From an uncultured Bacilli bacterium (GTDB lineage Bacteria; Bacillota_I; Bacilli_A; RFN20; CAG-826), in assembly GCA_934725985.1 (NCBI GenBank), contig CAKVCX010000002.1, positions 186,001-250,000 on the forward strand: 64,000 nucleotides of DNA. Reading direction: 5' to 3'. Shown here in pieces: positions 34,814 through 43,190 of this stretch. Within the stretch, counting starts at the first letter, position 1, and the number at the start of each line of letters is the position of its first letter. A model generated the notes under the pieces. The model worked only from the letters and a program-made list of their open reading frames with translations. It was not told where the DNA came from and made no database searches. The position numbers and the translations under genes were made by a program.

Positions 34814-35957
34814 AGTTTGTTTTTAATGTCAAACCGCTATATCCATTTATATTAGCCTTGGTTTCAAATCCTAATTCCAAGGCTATTTTTTTATTCTTTC
34901 TTTCTTTGTAGATAAAGCTGCAAGGTAATATTTTTTTAGAATTATTTTCGATAAATAAAATTAAATATTCTTTCTTTTCTTCTTCGCTTATTTCCTTTAA
35001 GGATTGAAAAGAAGATATTTCTATCGTGTGTTTAGAAATATATCTATAAGTTAAATTGCCAACGCTTTCATGATTCTTTTTTAGCAATAAAGTTTCTCCG
35101 TTAGTTATGTTTTCTTTTATTTGTCCTTTGCTTTTCTTTACTAGATTTAAAAAAGAATAAAAATCAGCTCGGTTACTCATCTTTCTAAAGGAAAGCTCGT
35201 GGTTTCTATTTGAAGTAGTTTCCAAACAATCAAAATATAGTTTAAATGAATCATAATTTGATAACATTTCCGCAAAGTTATATTTGGCATTTTCTCTTTG
35301 GCTATATAGGTTTTTTAAATAATTTTTGATGAATTCTCTTTCCGTAAAGCCATCACTTGGACAGATTCTTTTCATTACAGGCAAATTTTCTTCCTTTGCC
35401 ATGCCTATTAAATCCATTTCGCTACATTCAATTAAAGGGCGAATAAAAGTTATATCGGCCTTGGATAAATACATTTTTGGCTCAAAAGTAGCTACTCTGC
35501 CCCCATGGATCATGTTCATGAATAAAGTCTCTATTGCATCGTCTTTATGATGAGCGAAAGCCACTTTGTTGGCTTTTATTTTATTTGCATATAAATTTAT
35601 CGCGGCTTTTCTCATTCTTCCACAGATTGAACAAGGCAAATGCGATCCTTCTTTTTGATGTTCTATTAAGATTGGGTAGACTTCCTTACAATCAACAATA
35701 GTTAATTCTAACCCTAAACTAGAGGCGTATTCTTTTAGTTTTGTTCCATCAAAACCAATAAATCCCAAATCTAAGCAAACTGGATAAATCTTAAATTTCT
35801 TATTGGAAAATTTTCCATATATCGACATAGCCTTTAGCAAGCATAAGGAATCCTTTCCTCCTGATATGCCTAGGACAATTTTGTCATTATCATCTATTAA
35901 GGCATATTTTTCATCGGCTTTTCTTAGGCACGCCAAAACTTTTCTTATATATTTCAT
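34797..35957 (-). CDS. TtcA-like tRNA thiolation PP-loop ATPase with C-terminal extension
   Basis: Adenylates a tRNA base and inserts sulfur; TtcA makes 2-thiocytidine-32. The PP-loop GISGGKDS is at 30-37, the CSICGRMR motif (CxxC) at about 108, the second cysteine site at MKRICPSDG, and HHKDDAIETLFMNMIHGG is the classical core. These Cys residues suit Fe-S dependent TtcA rather than TilS. The core ends near residue 240; the remaining 140 residues are an added domain that I could not assign, possibly GNAT-like (SFRKMSNRADFYSFLNL..VGNLTYRYIS). TATAAA stands 8 nt before ATG with no Shine-Dalgarno sequence. Confidence 0.82.
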   Translation of the reverse strand: MKYIRKVLACLRKADEKYALIDDNDKIVLGISGGKDSLCLLKAMSIYGKFSNKKFKIYPVCLDLGFIGFDGTKLKEYASSLGLELTIVDCKEVYPILIEHQKEGSHLPCSICGRMRKAAINLYANKIKANKVAFAHHKDDAIETLFMNMIHGGRVATFEPKMYLSKADITFIRPLIECSEMDLIGMAKEENLPVMKRICPSDGFTEREFIKNYLKNLYSQRENAKYNFAEMLSNYDSFKLYFDCLETTSNRNHELSFRKMSNRADFYSFLNLVKKSKGQIKENITNGETLLLKKNHESVGNLTYRYISKHTIEISSFQSLKEISEEEKKEYLILFIENNSKKILPCSFIYKERKNKKIALELGFETKANINGYSGLTLKTNSTHPF

Positions 35958-35971
35958 GCGGATAGTTTATA
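35958..35971 (-). promoter_or_regulatory. -10 box abutting the ttcA-like start (leaderless)
   Basis: On the minus strand TATAAA (plus 35966-35971) is followed by ctatccgc and ATG; no Shine-Dalgarno sequence. Confidence 0.5.
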
Positions 35972-36027
35972 TTCTCTTCTTGCAATAGTCCATTTTGTTT
36001 TTTATAGAAGTAAGGTAGTCTTTTTCT

Positions 36028-36040
36028 TATAATTATGTTT
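36028..36040 (+). promoter_or_regulatory. -10 box abutting truB start (leaderless)
   Basis: TATAAT (36028-36033) is followed by tatgttt and ATG 36041. An earlier in-frame ATG at 36035 lies only 1 nt past the -10, upstream of any possible RNA start, so 36041 must be used if this promoter is real. Confidence 0.55.
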
Positions 36041-36886
36041 ATGAAAGAGGGATTACTTTTAATTGATAAAGATAGCGGAGAAACCACTAGATATATCGAT
36101 AATTACATTTCTAAAAAATTTGGGATAAAAAAAGTAGGGCATCTAGGTACTTTAGATCCTTTTGCCACTGGGTTAGTCATTGTTGGAGTTGGCAAAGGAA
36201 CCAAGGCTTTGACTTTCTTAGAAGAGAGCAATAAAAGCTATATAGCTAGGCTTACTTTGGGAAAGTCTACATCTACTTTTGATAAAGATGGCGAAATAAT
36301 AGAACAAAAAAGAGTCCCTTATTACCATATAGATAAAGTTAAAAATGCAGTTGAATCGTTAACTGATATAACTAGTCAAACTCCTCCTATGTTTTCTGCC
36401 ATAAAAATAAATGGGACTCCTTTATATAAATTAGCTAGGGAAGGAATGGAGATAGAAAGAAAAGAAAGAAAAGTAAGTATTTTCGAATCCATGTTATTGG
36501 CTTATTGCCCACCCCATATTGATTTTTTAGTCAATGTAAGTAAGGGGACTTATATAAGAAGTTTAGGCGTTGAACTAGCCAAAAGGCTAAACAATATCGG
36601 ATACTTAGAAGAATTAAGGAGAATATCCATTTCTTCTTTTTCTTTGCTTAACGCCAAAAAGAAAGAAGAAATAATTGAAAATGACTTCATTTCCGTTAAG
36701 GAAGCCTTGTCTAGTTATCCTAGCTTAGAAATAGAAGGAAAGATTGTAAAAGATGTAAAAAATGGGAAAAGAATAAAGATAGATAAAGAAGAACCTAGCT
36801 TGCTTTTATATAATAAGGATGAAGCCTTGGCCATTTATAAAAAAGATGAAGATGGTTTATATTCTTGCTTAAGAGGCTTATTTTAA
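36041..36886 (+). CDS. truB: tRNA pseudouridine(55) synthase
   Basis: Makes the universal pseudouridine of the T-loop. About 281 aa. Motifs: GLLLIDKDSGETT at the start, KVGHLGTLDPFATGLVIVGVGKGTK with the catalytic Asp in LDPFATG, KSYIARLTLGKSTSTFDKDGE, QTPPMFSAIKINGTPLYKLAREG, and VNVSKGTYIRSLGVEL. The start is placed at 36041 from promoter position. The stop overlaps ribF's ATG by one base. Confidence 0.95.
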   Translation: MKEGLLLIDKDSGETTRYIDNYISKKFGIKKVGHLGTLDPFATGLVIVGVGKGTKALTFLEESNKSYIARLTLGKSTSTFDKDGEIIEQKRVPYYHIDKVKNAVESLTDITSQTPPMFSAIKINGTPLYKLAREGMEIERKERKVSIFESMLLAYCPPHIDFLVNVSKGTYIRSLGVELAKRLNNIGYLEELRRISISSFSLLNAKKKEEIIENDFISVKEALSSYPSLEIEGKIVKDVKNGKRIKIDKEEPSLLLYNKDEALAIYKKDEDGLYSCLRGLF

Positions 36887-37794
36887 TGGAAACAATTAAA
36901 TTTAGTTTGGATAATCTACCTACAAAAAAGGATAATTTAACTTTGGCCTTAGGTACTTTTGATGGCTTTCATAAAGCTCATTATAAATTGGCCCTTAATG
37001 CTAGGCTTGAAGCTACTTCTTATTCTGGAATTTTATTTTTTTCTTCTTCTCCGGAAAACTATCTAGTTAGAAACAAAAGCAAGCTTATATTGACTTCTTT
37101 GGATGATAAAATCCGTTATGTTAGCAAAATTGGTTTGGATTATGCCTATGTTGTTGACGTGAACAAGTCTTTCTTTTCTTTGACTCCAATTGAATTTATT
37201 AAAAAAATCTTGTTGCCTTTAGGCGTTAGTTCCGTTGTTGTAGGGGAAGACTTTCGCTTTGGGAAAGGTGGGGAAGGGGATGTAGCCTTATTAAGGCAAT
37301 TCTTTAAAGTTTATTGTTTGAAAATAGAAAAGCTAGATGGAGTAAAGATTTCTTCTTCTAATATAAAAGAATTTATTGAAAAAGGAGAAATAAAAAAGGC
37401 TTGGAAGTTTTTAGGTCACCCTTATGAAGTTTGTGGCTATGTGAAAAAAGGATTTCAAAATGGCCATAAAATAGGCTTTCCTACTTTAAATATTTCCTTA
37501 AAAGACAATTATGTTTTACCGCTTAATGGAGTTTATTATGGCCTTTGTTATTGTCTAGGATTGCCATATAAGGCTTTGATAAATGTAGGTAATAATCCGA
37601 CAATAGGAAAGTTAAAAGAACCTCTTATCGAAGTGCATTTATTGAATTTTAATAAAGATTTATACAATGATTTTGTCTATGTTTCTTTTCTTGAATTCAA
37701 ACGTAAGGAAATAAAATTCAATTCCTTGCAAGAATTAAAAAACCAAATCGAAGACGATAAAAAATGGGCCTTAAGTATAGACCCATTTAAATAA
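36886..37794 (+). CDS. ribF: Bifunctional riboflavin kinase/FAD synthetase
   Basis: Converts riboflavin to FMN and then FAD. About 302 aa. N-terminal FAD synthetase: ALGTFDGFHKAHYKL (the HxGH-like motif reads HKAH), VVGEDFRFGKGGEGD, then SSNIKEFIEKGEIKKAWKFLG. C-terminal kinase: GHKIGFPTLNISLKDNYVLPLNGVYYG with PTxN and the catalytic Glu region VHLLNFNKDLY. TAATG overlap with truB fixes the start, so seven residues of an upstream frame are dropped. The truB-ribF pair is conserved across Firmicutes. Confidence 0.94.
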   Translation: METIKFSLDNLPTKKDNLTLALGTFDGFHKAHYKLALNARLEATSYSGILFFSSSPENYLVRNKSKLILTSLDDKIRYVSKIGLDYAYVVDVNKSFFSLTPIEFIKKILLPLGVSSVVVGEDFRFGKGGEGDVALLRQFFKVYCLKIEKLDGVKISSSNIKEFIEKGEIKKAWKFLGHPYEVCGYVKKGFQNGHKIGFPTLNISLKDNYVLPLNGVYYGLCYCLGLPYKALINVGNNPTIGKLKEPLIEVHLLNFNKDLYNDFVYVSFLEFKRKEIKFNSLQELKNQIEDDKKWALSIDPFK

Positions 37795-37801
37795 TTATTT
37801 A

Positions 37802-39652
37802 TTAATAGGAAGATAATTCGTTGGAAAGCTCGTCTTCGTTTTTCTTTTTGGCATCGAATTTCTTTCTATCTGGAGTTGATAATATTCTTTTTCTCATCCT
37901 AAAAGCGGATGGGGTGATTTCAACCAATTCATCGGAATTTATATAATCTAGGCAAGCTTCTAGGGACATTTTTCTAGGGGATTTTAAGACAACCGTTTGG
38001 TCTTTAGTGGAAGATCTAACGTTAGTTTGTGGCTTAGTAGCCGTGACATTGACACATAAATCTACTGGATAACGATGTTCGCCTACAATCATCCCTTCAT
38101 AGCAAACCGTGCCAGGGGCAATAAACATAATTCCATGGTCTTCGACCTTTTCGATTGAATATGGGGTGGCTGGTCCTTTATCTACGGAAACAAGAACGCC
38201 AATTTGCCTTTCTCCAACGACATGATTATAAATAGGACGGTATTCTTTGAAGGTATGGTTAATAATGCCATATCCTTTTGTTAGGGTAAGAAAATTGGAA
38301 ACAAAGCCAAGAAGTCCTCTTGAAGGAATTACATAAGTCAATCTGGTTTGGCTATTGTTTTCATTCATATCGATCATTTGTCCGCCCCTAGAACCTAGCG
38401 TTTCCATTATGTCTCCTACATAATCGCTAGGAACATCGATTTGCAAATCTTCGTATGGTTCACATTTTTTGCCATCTATTTCTTTTATGATGACATGGGG
38501 CTTGCTTACTTCTAGTTCGTATCCTTCTCTTCTCATTGTTTCAATTAGGACCGATAAATGAAGTTCGCCTCTGCCAGAAACTATCCATGTCTCGGTGTTG
38601 GGAATGCGTTTATAACGCAAGGAAACATCTCTTTGAACTTCTTCAAATAATCTTTCTTCTATAACCCTAGCTGTAACAAATTTTCCATCTTGCCCACGCA
38701 ATGGGGAAGAATTCGTTCCGAATTCCATTTGGAGGGTTGGCTCGTCTACTCTTAATGGGGGGAGTGGGTTTAATTGTCCCGGGGTGCATAAAGTATCGCC
38801 GACATTTAACTCATCATATCCTGCTATGGCGCAGATATCGCCGCTTTCGACTTTATTAGTTTCAATTCGTTTTAGACCCATGAAGGTATAAAGCTTCATG
38901 ACTTTAAAATCTTTGGTTGTCCCATTTGTCCTGACATCTGTGACAGTATCGCCGACGCTAATTTGTCCGCCTCTAATTGTGCCTATTCCAATTCTTCCAA
39001 CGAATTCGTTATAGTCTAATAAGGCTGGTTGGAACCTAAATGGACCATCTTTATCGCATATTGGTTCAGGGATTTCTTTTAAAATTGTCTCGAACACCGG
39101 ATCCATTCCTTTGCTTTGCGTTTTCGGGTCACTAGAATAAGAAGAAGTCCCGTTTAAAGCAGAAGTATAAACAACCGGGAAATCGAGCAAATCATCCGGT
39201 GCCCCAAGTTGAATGAATAGATCCAAAACTTCATCGACGGCTTTTTGAGGGTCGGCATTTGGACGGTCTACTTTATTGATGACTACAATTGGCTTGATGT
39301 GGTTCTCTAATGCGTTTTTTAGTACAAAACGGGTTTGTGGCATCGTGCCTTCGAAAGCGTCTACTAAAAGAAGGCACCCGTCAACCATATGCATAATTCT
39401 TTCAACTTCCCCACCAAAGTCGGCATGCCCAGGGGTATCGACGATATTGATTTTTGTGTCTTTATAAATTATGGAAGTAGTCTTGGCAAGGATTGTAATT
39501 CCCCTTTCTCTTTCTTGAGGATTAGAATCCATGACGCGATCGACGATAGCTTCGTTGTTTCTAAAGGTTCCTGAACTAGATAAAAGCGAATTGACTAATG
39601 TTGTTTTCCCGTGGTCAACGTGTGCGATTATGGCTATATTTCTCATTTTCAT
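37802..39652 (-). CDS. typA: GTPase BipA/TypA
   Basis: Ribosome-associated translational GTPase linked to stress and ribosome assembly. About 616 aa: G1 AHVDHGKTT, switch II DTPGHADFGGEVERI, G4 NKVDRPNADP, then EF-G-like domains III and V and the BipA-specific C-terminal domain (EHRYPVDLCVNVTATKPQTNVRSSTKD). Start chosen at MKMRNIAIIAH (39652): GGAGG lies 9 nt upstream, whereas the longer frame from 39673 would place the ribosome site inside the gene. Tail-to-tail with ribF, 7 nt apart. Confidence 0.96.
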   Translation of the reverse strand: MKMRNIAIIAHVDHGKTTLVNSLLSSSGTFRNNEAIVDRVMDSNPQERERGITILAKTTSIIYKDTKINIVDTPGHADFGGEVERIMHMVDGCLLLVDAFEGTMPQTRFVLKNALENHIKPIVVINKVDRPNADPQKAVDEVLDLFIQLGAPDDLLDFPVVYTSALNGTSSYSSDPKTQSKGMDPVFETILKEIPEPICDKDGPFRFQPALLDYNEFVGRIGIGTIRGGQISVGDTVTDVRTNGTTKDFKVMKLYTFMGLKRIETNKVESGDICAIAGYDELNVGDTLCTPGQLNPLPPLRVDEPTLQMEFGTNSSPLRGQDGKFVTARVIEERLFEEVQRDVSLRYKRIPNTETWIVSGRGELHLSVLIETMRREGYELEVSKPHVIIKEIDGKKCEPYEDLQIDVPSDYVGDIMETLGSRGGQMIDMNENNSQTRLTYVIPSRGLLGFVSNFLTLTKGYGIINHTFKEYRPIYNHVVGERQIGVLVSVDKGPATPYSIEKVEDHGIMFIAPGTVCYEGMIVGEHRYPVDLCVNVTATKPQTNVRSSTKDQTVVLKSPRKMSLEACLDYINSDELVEITPSAFRMRKRILSTPDRKKFDAKKKNEDELSNELSSY

Positions 39653-39682
39653 AATAAAAACCTCCAAAAACAACCGAGCATT

Positions 39683-39711
39683 AGTCTAGTCTTACGCGCG
39701 TATACGTGCAA
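39683..39711 (-). promoter_or_regulatory. Promoter of typA
   Basis: On the minus strand TTGCAC (plus 39706-39711), 17-bp spacer, TAGACT (plus 39683-39688); leader of about 25 nt with GGAGG. Confidence 0.5.
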
Positions 39712-39770
39712 GAAAAAAATAAAATTGTTTGTTCCTAACGGCTTTTTTTGTTAAAAAAAGAGATAATTTG

Positions 39771-39799
39771 TTGAATATTTAAAAACATTTCTATATATT
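39771..39799 (+). promoter_or_regulatory. Promoter of rpsO
   Basis: TTGAAT (39771-39776), 17 bp, TATATT (39794-39799). Predicted start near 39806. The stretch 39712-39770 contains only an A/T stem (CTTTTTTT/AAAAAAAG, 39742-39760). Confidence 0.65.
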
Positions 39800-39805
39800 A
39801 CTTGT

Positions 39806-39883
39806 TGCAGCCAATCTTAGCCGCTATCTATCTCCTTAGTTACGGCATGGATTAGGCCAAGTTCTATTGAAAGGAGAAAAATA
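39806..39883 (+). promoter_or_regulatory. Structured rpsO leader, candidate S15 autoregulatory element
   Basis: The leader folds as a three-part stem: GCC (39810-39812) with GGC (39855-39857), ATC (39814-39816) with GAT (39850-39852), and GCCG (39820-39823) with CGGC (39843-39846), separated by small internal loops. The Shine-Dalgarno AAAGGAGA follows. Ribosomal protein S15 represses its own mRNA through such leaders in several bacteria; the structure here is hand-folded and binding is inferred. Confidence 0.5.
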
Positions 39884-40153
39884 ATGGCTTTAAAGAAAGA
39901 AGAAACTCTTTCCATCATCAAAAAGTATGGAAAAGATGAAAAGGACACCGGTTCTGCCGAAGTCCAAATTGCTCTTCTAACTCAACGCATCAAAGATCTT
40001 ACCGAGCATCTTAAAAAGAACGGTGGGGATGCCGCTGCTAGAAGATCGCTTCTAATCTTGGTTGGAAAAAGACGCAGCCTTCTTGACTATTTAGCAAGAA
40101 ATGACGCTGATCGTTATACCGCTTTGATTGCTTCGCTTGGAATTAGAAAGTAA
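39884..40153 (+). CDS. rpsO: 30S ribosomal protein S15
   Basis: Binds 16S rRNA helices 20-22 in early 30S assembly. The 89 aa, all-helical, with the signatures GSAEVQIALLTQRIKDLTEHLK, RRSLLILVGKRRSLLDYL and YTALIASLGIRK. Precedes pnp as in many bacteria, but a terminator separates the two. Confidence 0.98.
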   Translation: MALKKEETLSIIKKYGKDEKDTGSAEVQIALLTQRIKDLTEHLKKNGGDAAARRSLLILVGKRRSLLDYLARNDADRYTALIASLGIRK

Positions 40154-40164
40154 TTAAAATAGAT

Positions 40165-40190
40165 AACCGCTTCGGCGGTTTTTCTTTTTA
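40165..40190 (+). terminator. Terminator of rpsO
   Basis: AACCGC (40165-40170), UUCG tetraloop, GCGGTT (40175-40180), then a T-rich tail. Confidence 0.9.
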
Positions 40191-40249
40191 TGGACTTTAT
40201 CTAGTGATAATATATCAAAGTTAAAAAACAATTTAGGAAAGAAAAAAGA

Positions 40250-42454
40250 ATGAAACAAGTATTCGAAACCGAATTCGCAGGACGCAAACTAAGTGTTGAA
40301 ATCGGCGAAATCGCAAAACAGGCTGATGGTTCGGCCTTTGTTCGCTTTGGCGAAACTGTTGTTCTTGCAACTGCTTGCTGTGCGGATGAACCAAAAGAAG
40401 GCGACTTTTTCCCTTTGACTGTCAATTATGAAGAAAAGCAATATGCAGTCGGAAAGATTCCTGGCTCGTTTTTAAGAAGAGAAGGAAGGGCTGGGGAACA
40501 TGCTACTTTGGCCGCTAGATTAATCGATAGGCCAATTCGCCCATTATTTGCAGAAGGCTTTAGAAATGAAGTTCAATTGGTATCGACCGTTATGTCGGTT
40601 GATCCAGACAATACTCCGGAAATGACTGGTATGTTAGGTGCTTCTTTGGCCTTATGTATTTCTGATATCCCTTTTGATGGTCCTGTTGCAGGGGTATATG
40701 TTGGCAGAGTAAATGGCAAATTAATAATTGACCCAAACGAAGAAGAAAAGAAACTTTCCGATATCGATTTGGCGGTTGCTGGTACCGATTCGGCCATTAT
40801 GATGGTTGAAGCCGGTGCAAAAGAAGTTCCGGAAGAAGAAATGCTAGATGCCATAATGTTTGGCTTTGAGGCAATAAAAGAACTTTGCGCTTTCCAAAAG
40901 AAAATCATCAAAGAAATTGGCAAGCCTAAACGCCATATCGATTTATATGCTCCAGACCCGCGTATAAAGGAAGACATAGAATCTAGGATTGGCGAAAAAA
41001 TGGTTAAGGCCATTTCTATTTTCGATAAATTAGAAAGACAAGACGCCATCGATGCTTTAAAGAAAGAAATAATCGATGATTATGATTCTAGAGAATATGA
41101 AGATGAACATGATCACAAAATGAGCATGTTAATGGTCAATGATATTCTAGAAGCCATGGTTGCTAAAGAAGTCAGAAGACTTATCACTGAAGATAAAGTT
41201 CGTCCAGATGGAAGAAAAGTCGATGAAATTCGTCCTTTGGATTGCCAAGTCGATTTGCTTCCAAGAGCCCATGGATCCGCCATGTTTACGCGTGGCCAAA
41301 CTCAAGTCATAGGCACAACAACTCTTGGTCCGCTTAGCGATAAACAATTGATTGACAATTTGACCGGCGAAACCGAAAGAAGATTCATGCACCATTATAA
41401 TTTCCCGCCATATTCAGTTGGCGAAATTGGCAGAATGGGTGCTCCTGGAAGAAGAGAAATTGGACACGGCAAACTAGGGGAAAGAGCTCTAAGCTATGTC
41501 TTGCCTAGCGAGGAAGAATTCCCATATACAATTAGATGCGTTGCCGATGTTTGTGAGTCCAACGGTTCTTCTAGTCAAGCTTCGATTTGTGCTAACTGCA
41601 TGTCGCTTATGGCGGCTGGCGTTCCTATTAAAGGGATTGTTTCCGGCATTGCCATGGGCTTGATTACTTCTGGGCCATTAGATGGCAATCATCCATATAC
41701 CATTCTTACAGACATTCAAGGTTTAGAAGACCACTTTGGCGACATGGACTTTAAATGTGCCGGCACTTCTAAAGGCTTAACCGCCCTCCAAATGGATATA
41801 AAGATTCACGGGGTTACTAGGGAAGTTCTTTCTGAGGCTCTTGCGCAAGCTAATAAAGCTAGGGCGGAAATCAGGGAGGCCATTGCCTCTTGCATCAGCG
41901 AGCCAAGAAAAGAAGTGTCCAAATATGCTCCAAAGATGGTTACCTTTAAGATTGATCCAGATAAAATTAGAGATGTGATCGGGCAAGGTGGCAAGGTTAT
42001 AAATGACATTATTGCTAGATGCAACGATGTCAAGATTGATGTTGAAGAAGATGGAACCATAACCATTTATCATACCGATAAAGAAATGATAGAAAAAGCC
42101 AAGGCTATAATCGACGATATTGTAAGAGAAGCCAAGGTTGGGGAAATCTTTGAAGGCAAGGTTACTAGAGTCGAAGATTATGGAGCATTTGTTAACCTAT
42201 TCGGCGATACCGATGGTTTATGCCATGTTTCTAGACTTAAATGGGGTTATGTCGAAGATGCTTCCAAAGTCGTTAAAGTCGGTGATATGCTCAAAGTAGT
42301 TGTTGTTGGACTTGATGAAAAAGGAAAGATTAAATTAAGTCATCGCGAATTCGAAGAAAAGCCCGAAGGCTATGTAGAAAAGGAAGAAAGAGTCAAAAAG
42401 AACGATAATCATTCTTCCAAATTCCATGGCAAGCCATCAACAAAAAGAAAATAA
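40250..42454 (+). CDS. pnp: Polyribonucleotide nucleotidyltransferase (PNPase)
   Basis: 3'-5' phosphorolytic exoribonuclease. The 734 aa: first RNase PH domain (FAGRKLSVEIGEIAKQADGSAFVRFGETVVLAT), helical linker, second RNase PH domain with GTTTLGPLSDKQ and the catalytic LTDIQGLEDHFGDMDFKCAGTSKG, then KH (IRDVIGQGGKVINDII) and S1 (GEIFEGKVTRVEDYGAFVNLFGDTDGL). A Shine-Dalgarno TTTAGGAAAG precedes ATG. With the RNase J2-like gene at 48 kb it forms part of the RNA decay machinery. Confidence 0.97.
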   Translation: MKQVFETEFAGRKLSVEIGEIAKQADGSAFVRFGETVVLATACCADEPKEGDFFPLTVNYEEKQYAVGKIPGSFLRREGRAGEHATLAARLIDRPIRPLFAEGFRNEVQLVSTVMSVDPDNTPEMTGMLGASLALCISDIPFDGPVAGVYVGRVNGKLIIDPNEEEKKLSDIDLAVAGTDSAIMMVEAGAKEVPEEEMLDAIMFGFEAIKELCAFQKKIIKEIGKPKRHIDLYAPDPRIKEDIESRIGEKMVKAISIFDKLERQDAIDALKKEIIDDYDSREYEDEHDHKMSMLMVNDILEAMVAKEVRRLITEDKVRPDGRKVDEIRPLDCQVDLLPRAHGSAMFTRGQTQVIGTTTLGPLSDKQLIDNLTGETERRFMHHYNFPPYSVGEIGRMGAPGRREIGHGKLGERALSYVLPSEEEFPYTIRCVADVCESNGSSSQASICANCMSLMAAGVPIKGIVSGIAMGLITSGPLDGNHPYTILTDIQGLEDHFGDMDFKCAGTSKGLTALQMDIKIHGVTREVLSEALAQANKARAEIREAIASCISEPRKEVSKYAPKMVTFKIDPDKIRDVIGQGGKVINDIIARCNDVKIDVEEDGTITIYHTDKEMIEKAKAIIDDIVREAKVGEIFEGKVTRVEDYGAFVNLFGDTDGLCHVSRLKWGYVEDASKVVKVGDMLKVVVVGLDEKGKIKLSHREFEEKPEGYVEKEERVKKNDNHSSKFHGKPSTKRK

Positions 42455-42473
42455 AAAAACATAATTTATTTCT

Positions 42474-42504
42474 AAGCCTATTCAGCAATGGATGGGCTTT
42501 TTTT
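42474..42504 (+). terminator. Terminator of pnp
   Basis: AAGCCTATTCA (42474-42484), loop GCAA, TGGATGGGCTT (42489-42499), then TTTTT; 11 bp with two G-U pairs. Confidence 0.85.
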
Positions 42505-42587
42505 CTTAACTTAAATTAAGAAATTAAAAAATATGATTAAATTTTTTAAATTTGTTTTAAAATAATGAAAATAAAGGTCTACTATTT

Positions 42588-43190
42588 ATGGGAAAGATTA
42601 TAACTATTGGACGTGAATTTGGTTCAGGTGGAAGGGAGTTTGGTAGAAGACTTGCCGAAAAACTTGGTTATGCCTATTATGATTCGGAGATTATCAATGA
42701 AATTTGCAAAGGGACCAAATATTCGAAAGAATATATCGAGCAAGTTAGCGAAAAAGACCCAGTTCCTTTATTTCCTATTCGTTATGGAAACTCTTTTGCC
42801 ATTGGCCCAGATCCAAGCGTAACAATGGCTATGAATGTCTACAAAGTCCAGACCAATGTTTTAAAAGAAATGGCCAATAAATCTAATTGCATCATCATCG
42901 GAAGGGCTGCCGATTATATATTAAAAGATTTAAAGCCTTTCTCAATATTTGTTTATGCCTGTATGGAATCAAGGATAGAAAGATGTCAAAAAAGAGAAAA
43001 GGAAAATGAAAATTTTACTTTTTCTCAAATGAAAAGAAAAATTAAAAAGATAGATAAAGGTCGCGCTAAATATTACTCTTTTGTCAGTGGCAAAAAGTGG
43101 GGCGATAAGAATAATTACGACCTAATGATTAATACTTCTTATACGGATATAAAAAAATTAGTTGATATGGTAACTAATTTATTTGAATAA
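42588..43190 (+). CDS. Cytidylate kinase-like family protein
   Basis: A 200 aa P-loop protein. Opening KIITIGREFGSGGREFGRRLAEKLGYAYYDSEII contains a modified Walker A (GREFGSGGR) typical of the cytidylate-kinase-like family. CIIIGRAADYIL and the lid region ESRIERCQKREKENENFTFSQMKRKIKKIDKGRAKYYSFVSGKKWGDKNNYDLMINTS follow. Such proteins are common in anaerobic Firmicutes and their substrate is unproven; they are distinct from the essential Cmk. A -10-like TAAAAT near 42557 gives a short leader with AAAGG. It overlaps the convergent methyltransferase gene by 12 nt. Confidence 0.85.
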   Translation: MGKIITIGREFGSGGREFGRRLAEKLGYAYYDSEIINEICKGTKYSKEYIEQVSEKDPVPLFPIRYGNSFAIGPDPSVTMAMNVYKVQTNVLKEMANKSNCIIIGRAADYILKDLKPFSIFVYACMESRIERCQKREKENENFTFSQMKRKIKKIDKGRAKYYSFVSGKKWGDKNNYDLMINTSYTDIKKLVDMVTNLFE

